A stretch of DNA of 64,000 nt from Marsupella aquatica (taxonomy: Eukaryota > Marchantiophyta): assembly GCA_973895155.1 (NCBI GenBank), contig OZ316899.1:6820001-6884000 (forward strand), given 5' to 3'. Both the position numbers and the translations under genes were made by a program. Below, in pieces: positions 21,443 to 30,900 of this stretch. Below the pieces are notes generated by a model. It searched no databases. It was not told the origin of the DNA and worked only from the letters and a program-made list of their open reading frames with translations. How positions within the stretch are numbered: the stretch's first letter is position 1; each line of letters opens with the position of its first letter.

Positions 21443-22018
21443 CTATTCTCGATGGTAGTCACACCTGAGGTACACTGGCATGTATATCAGGTCATCAAAG
21501 AGTATGCCCTGGGCATACCAGGGTGGGGTTCGATCTGTGCCTCCAAGAAGTGGTTCTAATGCCCTCCACTGGGGGGAGCTAGCTACCAAGTCCCTCCATT
21601 GTGTGCTAATTAGTCTATATTTGCAAATGTCTTGTGCATTTGACCACAGAAGAATTCTGGGCCACACATCTGACAGCATTATATCATCTGGCAAACCAGG
21701 CAACAAGGAAATCCCCACAACATTATGCTCTTCTATTTCATCTGCTGAAAAATAAGATTCATCGTCTCTTGCATCCTCAGGCGGTGCCAAAATATGTTTC
21801 AACACCAACCCATGCAGGAGAGTCCAAACAGTGGCCAGCCATGTGGCAACCCACAGGAGGAACCTACATAGCGCCTGGTGATGTAGGAAAGGCAACATAC
21901 CCACCAAAGTCTGCCGCCAAGATTTGAGCCCACCCCCAGTAAGTTTACAGTGACACCCCCAGGCAGCAGGAAACAACAATCCGCCAACAGTAAAATAAGT
22001 CCAACTGCAACCAACCAT
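21443..22018 (-). CDS. F-box domain protein (possibly partial)
   Basis: 191 codons from ATG 22018. Residues about 106-155 (LPGLPDDIMLSDVWP, KYRLISTQWRDLV, SPQWRALE) fit an F-box, which binds SKP1 in SCF ubiquitin ligases. The preceding 40-75 segment is hydrophobic and Trp/Leu-rich, and an acidic linker (EDARDDESYFSADEIEE) follows it. No substrate-recognition repeats follow within the frame, so it is either short, spliced or truncated. It starts 92 bases after the BRCT stop codon on the same strand. Whether it belongs to the duplicated unit cannot be told, because the equivalent of copy 1 is outside the window. Confidence 0.5.
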   Translation of the reverse strand: MVGCSWTYFTVGGLLFPAAWGCHCKLTGGGLKSWRQTLVGMLPFLHHQALCRFLLWVATWLATVWTLLHGLVLKHILAPPEDARDDESYFSADEIEEHNVVGISLLPGLPDDIMLSDVWPRILLWSNAQDICKYRLISTQWRDLVASSPQWRALEPLLGGTDRTPPWYAQGILFDDLIYMPVYLRCDYHRE

Positions 22019-22109
22019 AACAAGCTACGTTAGTTCAAATATCACATTTATTTAAAAGATGTGATTTGTACAAAAAGCTTGTCTCAAAACTGATGCTACT
22101 ATGTACTCC

Positions 22110-22982
22110 TCACTCTGATTCAGAATCGCTAATAACCCCTTCCTCACTTGTTGTCACATAGTTTTCACTATGAGGATCCTGACCCTTCCGTGGCCAGGCC
22201 TCAAAAAGATCATAGTCCATTGGGTTTTGACGCTTCCCAGCTGCTACTGATTCCACAAGCCAAGCATATGAAACCACAAACACATTATGGGACATGACAT
22301 AAAAGTGAATGTCACCCTTCCCAAACTTGCGGCAGGCTTTGGGATATGACTTAGTAATGACATGAGTGGTGTCCTCTGTTATATTCTCCTCCACTGTCCC
22401 ACCTAGGTCAAGCACTATGGACTTGTACACTTTGCACTTAACCTCTCCAATTCCCGCCTCCACAAAGACCATGCTCAGCCCTTTCAGAATGGGGGTTGGT
22501 TGCTTCATCTCCTCAGCCAACATACTCTTCAGCCTTCTTGAGCTTTGTCCTTTGTTGAGTACAGGTCCATATTGGACATCAGCAAGCCGTGCCTTTGCTT
22601 CCCAGACTTCTTGTTCAGCCCAAGCTGATGCAGTAGCTTCTTCATCCTCCCACAGTTCATATTGCTCAGTATCCTGTACAATCTGATGTGCTATGGAATC
22701 TGTGATCCAAGAGGCCTCAACTACTTTTAGGCCTCGCTCAGTAATTGCAGAATTCATGTAGGACCATGACCACTTCTTTATCACTGATAGCCATGTCCCT
22801 GCAACAACATGTGTAGTCTCTGGAGTGATGTCCTGCACTACAGTGCCATGGAGCTCAGAGAATCGTTTCTATACAGTTGGCCAATGCACTTTGGTCAACC
22901 CATGCTGGCCATGGACCAAAATGGCTCTGACCCCTGTAAACACTGCTGGGTGGTCACACTTTCTACGTTTCCCAGGCTCCAT
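22110..22982 (-). pseudogene. Double-BRCT protein, copy 2 (different nonsense)
   Basis: Same 291-codon layout as the copy at 100-972, from ATG 22982 to TGA 22112-22110. Here the codon corresponding to Q in TVQKRFSE is TAG (22871-22869), while the R codon that is TGA in copy 1 is intact CGA. About ten residues differ between the two proteins, scattered through both BRCTs and the acidic tail. Because each copy supplies the base lost in the other, the gene was open when duplicated and each copy died separately. The BRCT architecture and Pol-lambda resemblance are as for copy 1. Confidence 0.75.
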
Positions 22983-23568
22983 GTACACACACCCTACGTT
23001 ATCAGAGTGAATATTGGAAGAATGGGTTCACCTGCCAATAGAAGGACACCAAAATTCCTGCTTTTTAAGTTGATCTGGTCCACTGTTGCTCAAGTCCAAT
23101 TTTGATAGGTACAGGGGATATGTGAACAATAAGTACTAGACACCTGCACCGATGTAGGACATTGTTTGAGTATATACTAGGAAATCCATATCAAAGGTGA
23201 AATGAAGTGCAACCAACTTGTCATGGCCGCACATACATATTTTGTTGTAAAGGAGGATACATTCAATGACAAACTTATAGGGCAATTTGATTAATTGCAT
23301 GCCTGATACTTACAACTTTGAAGTCCTGTTTTAATTTAGCAGTCTGATGAGAGTGTTTGTGAAAATGACCACTCAGTCTAAATACTTCCAAGAAGGCTTG
23401 TAAGGATAAGTTTTTATAGGCATGTACCTAGCCAATAACGCTAGGGCACAGGATAAGTGCTCCCTATATAAACTCGCCTACCCAACTCCTGTTCAAAATT
23501 GGAATCTCTGCAATCTCCAAAAACAGTACATCCACATTAGGTGTCCTATGCATGTACAATGTTCAGCT
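22983..23568. other. Spacer between BRCT and PHD genes, copy 2
   Basis: Counterpart of 973-1559. No gene seen. Confidence 0.5.
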
Positions 23569-24249
23569 TCACAGCCAAGATATGTGATCTCTCACAGGAG
23601 TGCGCGAGGTAGGATCAATGGCATGGCGATGACAATAAAATATCCATCGATCAACACCATGTGCAGAGTGATCATAGATTTCTCTGTCACAAGCATAACC
23701 CTGTGCTTGAAAATCTTTCAAGCAATGATAGTGCCACATAGTGGGACACCTAGCACAGTGGACTATGTCAGCCCAGTACTCATCATCATGCTCACCACAT
23801 GCCTTGCACCTATGAAGTGGGCAAGCTGTGGCATGAGCAGGCAAACACTCAAAACAGAAAAACCTCACACAAAAACGGTCTGGACATTTCCTAACATCCG
23901 GTGCAGCATCAATAGAGCCCTCATAGGACCCCAACTTCCCACATTGTGCACACTTAGCCTGCTTCTCCAAACAATCAGTGCACATCTAGTCTCCCTGGTG
24001 TGTTGACAGGAGGCCCACCCCTGGACAGTTGTTTTCTGCAGCAAGGTGAGACTCTGGGTTGAGGTGGAAATGCCTCATGCAAGGGCCCTCACAGATGACC
24101 AAGCTCCCACCATCGTCACAAATGGCACAACAATGAGCTGCCTTCTGGAAAATCTGACTTGCAGAGAAGTTAGTAACATGTGGCCCAGGTACACCTGTGT
24201 TGCTCACCTCTATCACACGCTTTTTTGTTGGAATTTTGGGGCGTGCCAT
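23569..24249 (-). pseudogene. EDM2-like triple-PHD module, copy 2 (different nonsense)
   Basis: 227-codon frame from ATG 24249 to TGA 23571-23569, same length as copy 1. The zinc ligands lost in copy 1 (Cys132-equivalent and Cys168) are present here (RFFCFECLP, CARCPTMWHYHC). However, the Trp88 codon of PHD1 (QGDWMCTDC) is TAG at 23988-23986, so this copy is truncated inside PHD1. The Gln97 codon, which is TAG in copy 1, is CAG here. The last codons (DHISWL, TGA) are shared by both copies, so that stop may be original. EDM2-family role in reading histone H3 is inferred from the PHD order only. Confidence 0.75.
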
Positions 24250-25015
24250 ACCTACGCATGAGACAGACAGTACAATTAAGTAGATGGTACAGGCAATACA
24301 TTTTGGCAGACTGTACAGACAATGTATTTTAGCAAACTTCACAGAAAGTAAAATTTAGCATTTAAGGTACAAAGGCATTAACTACTGCAATGAATTGCAA
24401 TGCCCACACAAGGATGCAGAGCAGACATACTTTTGGTTTGTTGAGCCCACACACAAAATTGAACCCCTAGTACAATTGCTCCACCAACACCTCAAATTCG
24501 TGGATGTGATTCACCAAAAGAGATCTGCAACAACATTTCATGCATTTGAATCACATACAATAGTCATCACATGAAAAATAGGCATTTTTCCAACAAGATT
24601 GGGATCAAGCAGTGTGATGAGGGTTGTACTTTATACATCCTATATAGGCTATGATAGTGAGACAAATAAGTCATACGTGTAAGGGATGTGTCATACGTGT
24701 TAGGGATGTTTGCAGGTTATCGCATGGCCCATTAATTCTGTCATAGAATGTTACAATGTTGGTCAAGTTAAAGTAGACATTAAAGCAGTCTTTGAATGGA
24801 GAATTTAAAGAGAGCTTGCTTAATTCTTACATTAGAATATTCCACTTAGTGCACCCAAAATAGGATAAGTTATATACTCTGGACCCTAAACACTTTACCC
24901 AAAATTGCTCATACTTCAAAATTTTAAATTAATATCCTTGGTGCTTAAGTCAGAGCATTAAGTGTGAGGTCATTCCACTATGGTCTGTGCATACGGGGTG
25001 ACAAACTGTGCTCCT
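24250..25015. other. Spacer upstream of PHD module, copy 2
   Basis: No gene seen. Contains a short tandem GTCATACGTGT(A/T)AGGGATGT pair (about 24672-24710) not present in copy 1. Confidence 0.5.
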
Positions 25016-25465
25016 CTACAGCGTGTGATCCAAACATGTGTAGACACCAAAAGCACCAGTGGTGGGGTCTGGGAGGCCAGAACAAGTGACATCGCCAGGC
25101 ACACTACAGGATGGCGAGTGGTTCCAGATGATACATTGTGCTCTATGCAAAAATCGACATCCAAGAGAACGGTCATCCAACTCTGGGCCAGATGCCCGAC
25201 AGGCAGGACAGTCATATTGGCAACTGTGTACACACCCTTGGGCCCTAATTTGTGGCGGGTCATGTACGAGAGACAGAAATACCAAGGATGTTGGGAAGGG
25301 TGGAGAAGTAGGTACAGGCCGGCTGTAGTTATTCCTGGCAACAACAGGGTACTCAAAGTACCATGCAGACTGGGCAGGAAGGATCCCAAGTCTGACATAC
25401 TCAAGGCACAACCTCTCTGCCTTGCGTGCAAGCCGCACATGTTCAGCATTGTGGGTGCTCACCAT
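25016..25465 (-). CDS. Unrecognised Cys-rich frame, copy 2
   Basis: 149 codons, the counterpart of 2991-3440, also open throughout. It has CVHSCQYDCPACRAS and GCRFLHRAQC. Compared with copy 1 it gains Cys at one place (RLCLEY) and loses it at another (AQSAWY). No family recognised. Openness in both copies is the only support for coding. Confidence 0.3.
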   Translation of the reverse strand: MVSTHNAEHVRLARKAERLCLEYVRLGILPAQSAWYFEYPVVARNNYSRPVPTSPPFPTSLVFLSLVHDPPQIRAQGCVHSCQYDCPACRASGPELDDRSLGCRFLHRAQCIIWNHSPSCSVPGDVTCSGLPDPTTGAFGVYTCLDHTL

Positions 25466-26648
25466 AACTGTTGCTTTTGTTCAGATGTCTTGTGTTCACG
25501 TCCTCCAACGTCCTTTGATCAGCAAGGTGAGCAGGAGCTGTACTTGCCTCACCAACAACAACCAACCTGAACTTATCAATTCCCACTCACTGTGTCATTC
25601 CCTTGGTTCCAACTAGAGGTCATAGTATAAACATAGCATGAAACACTCCTAATGAACAATGTTGCAAAGTACAATATCCAGAAAGACTGAAAGTCTCACC
25701 CTGCAGTGAGCAACAGAGAGGTAGTTCACTGCTTGCAAGAGTGAACTGAGTAGGAGTGTAGGCAGACTGGCATTCAGTTGGCACAACTATATTGTGCATC
25801 AGCACAAAAGCTCTTATGAACATGATATGCATGAAACTCGTCGATAAAATAGAAGGAAACTAAAGAGTGGATGCAAAACAAAGCAAATTACAGCACAGGT
25901 CGGCACAGGAAGTGGCCCGCAGCACTCAGTCAAACTTCATAACCAAAGTACAGACTGTGTTCACAATAAGGAGCTTCCTAAAAAAGAGGCGGGTGGCAGA
26001 AAGGTCACTTGACAAAATGAAGATGGGATGAAAAAACTGCCGCCAAGCTCAATACATGTGACCAAATATATATTCAAAGAGGATCCCCAACAGAGCAGAA
26101 GACACTATGATCCCAATTACTATGTTCTATCCATAACTACACGATCTGAAAAATGTTATGAGCAGACATGAAGAAGCCAGCAAAATAGAGGAAACAGAGC
26201 AAAACAGAGCATGGATCGAGAAAATGAACAACATCTAGTTCTTACGCAAGAAACTCAGTGACAGCAAACAAATTCACTAGCCCCAGGAAGTGAAAAGCAA
26301 ATGAGTACCAAGCCAACCAACTAAGACTGACTATGAAATGCAAGTGACATCATTTCAACCAAAAAATACAATAAAGCACTTAGGCAACATTAATATAGAA
26401 GTGTAGTGGAATTATATCATGCGACAGATAGTACTTGGTTCTACCTAAGGTGTACAGGCATACTGCCCTCAGGTAGAATGTGTATGCAGTTACATACACA
26501 TGAGGATCCCCAACAAAGCACACAACAATATGATCTGAATTCCCAATTACTCTGTTCTGTCCATACCTATGTTCATCAAAAAATGTTATGAGCAGACATT
26601 GAGAAGCTAGCAAAATAGAGGAGCCAATCGAAGCCAAAATACTACATT
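25466..26648. other. Non-coding part of duplication copy 2
   Basis: Counterpart of 3441-4625. Conserved but without recognisable genes. Confidence 0.5.
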
Positions 26649-26862
26649 CAAATACAAGCTCACAAATAGGACTGAATTAGAACTCTTGCCTTTTTGCACT
26701 CCACCTGCACCAAAATGAAGTCTTAATACCAGGGACACAAAGAACACAAAACAAATGCCTGAGCACATTCAAAGACAAAGTGATTCATGAATAGCACATT
26801 CAAAGACAGAGCGGAAAGAATTGAAAAAACCTGAGTGCAACAATTGTTCACACACGCACGGG
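26649..26862. mobile_element. 214-bp insertion flanked by ACATT direct repeats
   Basis: ACATT occurs at 26644-26648 and 26863-26867, and only once at the matching place in copy 1 (near 4620), so this is an insertion after duplication. It has no terminal inverted repeats, no poly-A and no Pol III boxes. A related sequence lies at about 27783-27982, including the CACTCCACCTGCACCAAA and CACATTCAAAGACAAAGTG blocks. The element type is unknown; it could be a short dispersed repeat. Confidence 0.65.
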
Positions 26863-27617
26863 ACATTGGAGGTTGAATACAGCAGTCACCGCCAAGAATG
26901 TATGCATGAAACAGACATGAAGATATCGAATATGCATATGCATTCCAGACTTTCATGCCAGACAGTGGCGAAAGTTAAAATGAACTAGTTTTGACTTTAT
27001 GACTCTCAGAATGAAAATATTTTATTTCAGAATTATATTCTATTTCAGAATTGGTTCAACTCTGTGGATTGTGAACTGTCCCACTTGGAATTCCACTATT
27101 TGGGCTATCTAAGAATGCAGTTCAAAGGACATACAGTGCAAGACAGTTAGAGATCATGTCTTCATTCCGACGTCCAATTGGACATTTTATGTCACAAACT
27201 GCGCATGCAATGAAGTCCATGGAATTGTCTCAAAAATGCAGCTTTTGTTGTTGGTAAAAGCAACTACAAGTTTCCTATTGAGTGCCCCCGACGCACAATA
27301 CTACCAGAGGCCCACTTTAGACTGCAATGGCTGTCATTACTTATTGGGAACTCGGATGCATATATGTTGAAATGCTTCGCAGAGTGTTCCGACCACAAAA
27401 AACCTAACATCAATCTCAACATTCAGTCCTGTCTCAGAATTGATTTAGAGGAGGCTTAGCATTCAATACAGTGTCAACAATCAGTCTTGTCTTCACATTC
27501 AACATCCGATTGCAAGGGGCTTTGATGAAAGCACAAGACAGAGCTATAGAAGAAGAGACAGAGGAAGGCACCTGTGTGTTCGGGGAAAATGTGAAGCTCC
27601 AAAGACCACCCTAAACT

Positions 27618-29617
27618 CTCCAAGATGTAGGGTCGATGTAGGTGGCAAGTAGAAGCTCACAAGCCAAATATTGGGCGAATGTGGGCTCCAATTGTACTGT
27701 AGTGTGTCATGGCTCTGCTCCTGCCTCCTATAGCTTAGAATGGGCCGGGGGTTACCAAACAACTGTTATTCTATTGAAATTGGCTACAGAGAACTCTTGT
27801 CTTTCTACACTCCACCTGCACCAAAGTGAAGTCTTAGTACCAGTGAGACCAAGAACACAAAAGGAAGGGGCACATTCAAAGACAAAGTGATTCATACCAC
27901 ATTCAAAGACAAAGCGGAAAGAATTGGAAAAACCAGAGTGAAAGAATTGCGAATGAATATCTGTTCACACTGTATGCACGGGATCTTACATTTAGGGTGA
28001 CTCTATTTGCAAAAGCCATAAAACAGAGAAACAAAGACCAGAAAACAAAGAAACAGAGACCAGAAAACAGAGAAACAAATTAAGCATGCATCGCTGAAAC
28101 GTAAAAACTTCACAGTGTATCATTTCTCTAAACAAAGGGCCACATACTCTGGTCTCTATAGAGAAAGCAAATCCAGCTACGATGAGAAGATTGGTACAGA
28201 ACAGGAGAGAAAAGGGAGACCAGAACAAGTATTTAAAATTAGAACAAGAAGACTGGCAATTTAAGGAACCCTAGGGAGCCTATTGCATTTGAATCACATA
28301 CAGGACCCTAGCATACTCATAGTGGGGCACTAGATACTGGGCAAACTCAAGGTAATGGTCAGAATGAAACTAGAAAGGTCTTGAAGTTGCCAGGTCCCGC
28401 AGTTGCCAGGTCCCGCCTCGTTCCTCTTGCACTTTGCAGAAAACAAGATGCAGAAAACTAACCTATAGCTCCAACCGGCTGTAGTTGACTGAGCTGCAGC
28501 AAGTTATGAAGACAGGTCGTCCCCAGTGGCACCTTGTCCCTGCCTTTAGCTCGTCCTTCACCGCAAGTCTTAGAGCTGCTCAGCAAACACAGCAGCTCGG
28601 CACCACAGCTAATAGATGGCTAAATAATGGGATCATGTGCAAAGGGAAATGAGCCATGAAGCGAAGGGAAGCGATCAGTTCCGGCACCCAATAGCTGAAA
28701 TGACCTCACTGACAGTTGGCATCTATGCAGATAGATCGAGGTCTTGTCACTAAGTTAGACACAATTTATGGTGAGAGTGTGAGTGTGAGTGTGAGGTTCC
28801 AGAGAAGGCTAAAGGACCTCTGCAATGCAAAATGTGGTGCGAATGGAGCCGCGAGGTGAACAATAAGTTGGTGATAAAACCGGGCAGCATACATAACACC
28901 AGACCAAAGACACAAATGACCAAACCAAAAGACGCTTTCACCAACAATGCATATTCAGGACATGAGTGAATGGAAAGAAGCAAGAGAGATACAGGGATTA
29001 CAAAAAAAGACTAGGCCCTCATCTGTCCAGACTTCTGTAGGACTCCACTAACTCCATTGTCCTTCTCAGATCCCCAAGAAGTCCATGAAGCAACGAAGAA
29101 CCTGGGCAATGTGACGTAAGGACAGTAGCAACAGTACATACACATAAGAATGAAAGGCTGGTTCGGGGCAGCACAAGCAAGCAATGCGACCCCCTTTCAC
29201 TCACCATCCCATGACCAATGATAACGGATGAAAAACTGAACCTGAAATCTGGGTCGCGCGTTCGACCTGAAAGTGGTCAGCTCCAAGGCTACCTACCTAC
29301 CCCTTCATTGCTCCGCAGCTGAGCTCAATGAAGTATAGAAAGTGGGTGAGGATCCCGTCATAGTTCAGCTCCTGTGCCCTCATGGCATTTGAAACAAAAA
29401 GAGCCAAAACCAATGCAGAACCTCAGTAGGATGAACGACTCCCCGACAGAGACTAGTCCCTTCTCTCCGGCAGCTCACAAATCCACAATTGCAATGGTTC
29501 TGCTCAGTCAGCCAAGAACACCCTAAAATCTACGAAAACAATGGGCGACAGAGGAGTTTGTAAGTGATTCTCACTTGAAATTCCGCCAGCTGAATCTTCC
29601 TTGTTAGAAGGTCTGCT
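27618..29617. other. Non-coding stretch; second copy of the 214-bp repeat; microsatellites
   Basis: No convincing gene. About 27783-27982 is the relative of the 26649-26862 insertion. Around 28020-28080 there are irregular CAGAAAACA/AAGAAACAGAGAC repeats, and at about 28770-28795 a GTGTGA run. Composition becomes more GC-balanced after about 28400, like an untranslated leader, but no long frame follows. Confidence 0.45.
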
Positions 29618-30150
29618 AACTCCGCAGAATGACTCCCGGATGATTAGAGCAACGTAAGTGGCAGAGCTCACTCCCTCTGAATGTCTCTACTCATCAAAGA
29701 GTAGAGCTCCTCCCACCTTTGACCTCCCCAACTCCCCAAAGGTCAGTGGCATCTGCGCAGTCACCTCCTTCGCACACTGCAATCGCTTCAAATCCCTCCT
29801 CCTAAAGCGCACAATGTTATGCCCAAGCGCGATCAGGTGGCAGAGTCGACAACAAATTGAGAAAGAGTAACTCGGGAGCAAAGTGATTCAGAGCAGGTGG
29901 CTCTTGGTAACTCCGCAGAATGACTAGTAGATGATTAGGGCAGCGTAAGGACAGAGCTCACTCCCTCTGAATGTCTCTACTCATCATCGAGTAGAGCTCG
30001 TCCCACCTTCGACCTCCCCAACTCCCCAAAGGTCAGTGGCATCTACGCAAACGAAGCGGGAGCACACCGCAATCGCTTCAATTCCCTCCTCCTAAAGCGC
30101 AAAATGTTATGCCCAAGCGCAATCAAGTGGCAGAATCGACAGCAGCAAAC
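29618..30150 (+). repeat. Two tandem ~291-bp units upstream of LINE ORFs
   Basis: Unit 1 starts AACTCCGCAGAATGACT at 29618 and unit 2 with the same words at 29909. Both contain GAGCTCACTCCCTCTGAATG and AATGTTATGCCCAAGCGC. The second unit runs straight into the LINE coding region. This resembles a promoter monomer arrangement at the 5' end of a LINE. Confidence 0.7.
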
Positions 30151-30658
30151 CAAAGATCTTTGGTTCTTAGCCCTAAACACCCCGGTTTCTGCTGCTGTGA
30201 TTACAACATGCAACCCCGCCTATGCTGCTATAACAAATTCTGACGCGCGGCTCTTTGGGAGCTTGATTATGACTGTACCCAATTCCACCTCCACTAATTT
30301 GGAGTGTGAACCTGGGGACTCTTTGCCTGTGCCAGAAGTTTGACCTTTTGTTGAACTCCTGCCCCCCCACCAAGAGAGTATCCCTCGTATTATTCAAGAC
30401 TTACAAGCGACAAACCTTTCCCTGAGTTCCCACCCACCGCATGAGCTGGATGGAACTTCTGAGGAAAAGGACGAGATGGAAGATGAGGCCTTTGCGTTGG
30501 ATCTACCCTCGGACATGGAAGTGTCTGAGTATGAAGGCTTTATCTCACGCACAACTATTAAGAAGGACAGGGCTAGGAAATTGGCTCGGTGCTCCCCTCC
30601 GGAGGATAGGAAAAAGGAGAAGGGGAAGAAAAAGGCTAAGAACCAAAGATCCTTATAG
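30104..30658 (+). pseudogene. LINE ORF1-like remnant
   Basis: One frame from MLCPSAIKWQNRQQ to a Lys/Arg-rich end (KKDRARKLARC, KKEKGKKKAKNQ, TAG at 30656), broken by TGA at 30341-30343, which is one C-to-T change from CGA. The middle is acidic (EEKDEMEDEAFALD). A basic C-terminus suits an RNA-binding ORF1 product, but no RRM or zinc knuckle is visible. Confidence 0.45.
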
Positions 30659-30900
30659 TTTGTGGCTGATTGAAATTGCAGGGCTCCGGAGGAGTGAACC
30701 CACTTGGAAGGAGGCTGTCTAGAGACCATGGTGGTGCTGCGGATGCCACTTCGCTGTCAAGCATGGAACGATCCACCACCCCTAAGAAAGTTTTCTGCAA
30801 TGGAGATTTGCCTGCCTCCATTTGACACGGCTGCCTTGGCGCCCCCCCCCCCTCTCCTCCCTAGAATTAATTTTCTTGGGCTGGGTGGTGTGAATTTTCT

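Larger units (their letters stand above)
22011..27617. repeat. Segmental duplication, copy 2 (retains CACTA empty site)
   Basis: Matches 1-5205 and then, continuously, the reverse complement of 7128-7295. At about 27449-27459 it reads TTTAGAGGAGG with no CACTA element, giving the pre-insertion site. It diverges from copy 1 material after CCACCCTAAA at about 27617. It holds one extra 214-bp insertion. Confidence 0.9.

Noticed and set aside
853-22871. Nonsense codons repaired by U-to-C RNA editing
   Set aside because: Such editing is known from organelles of some seedless plants, not nuclear transcripts; complementary decay after duplication needs no special mechanism.
26649-26862. SINE
   Set aside because: No A or B box and no A-rich or simple-repeat tail.
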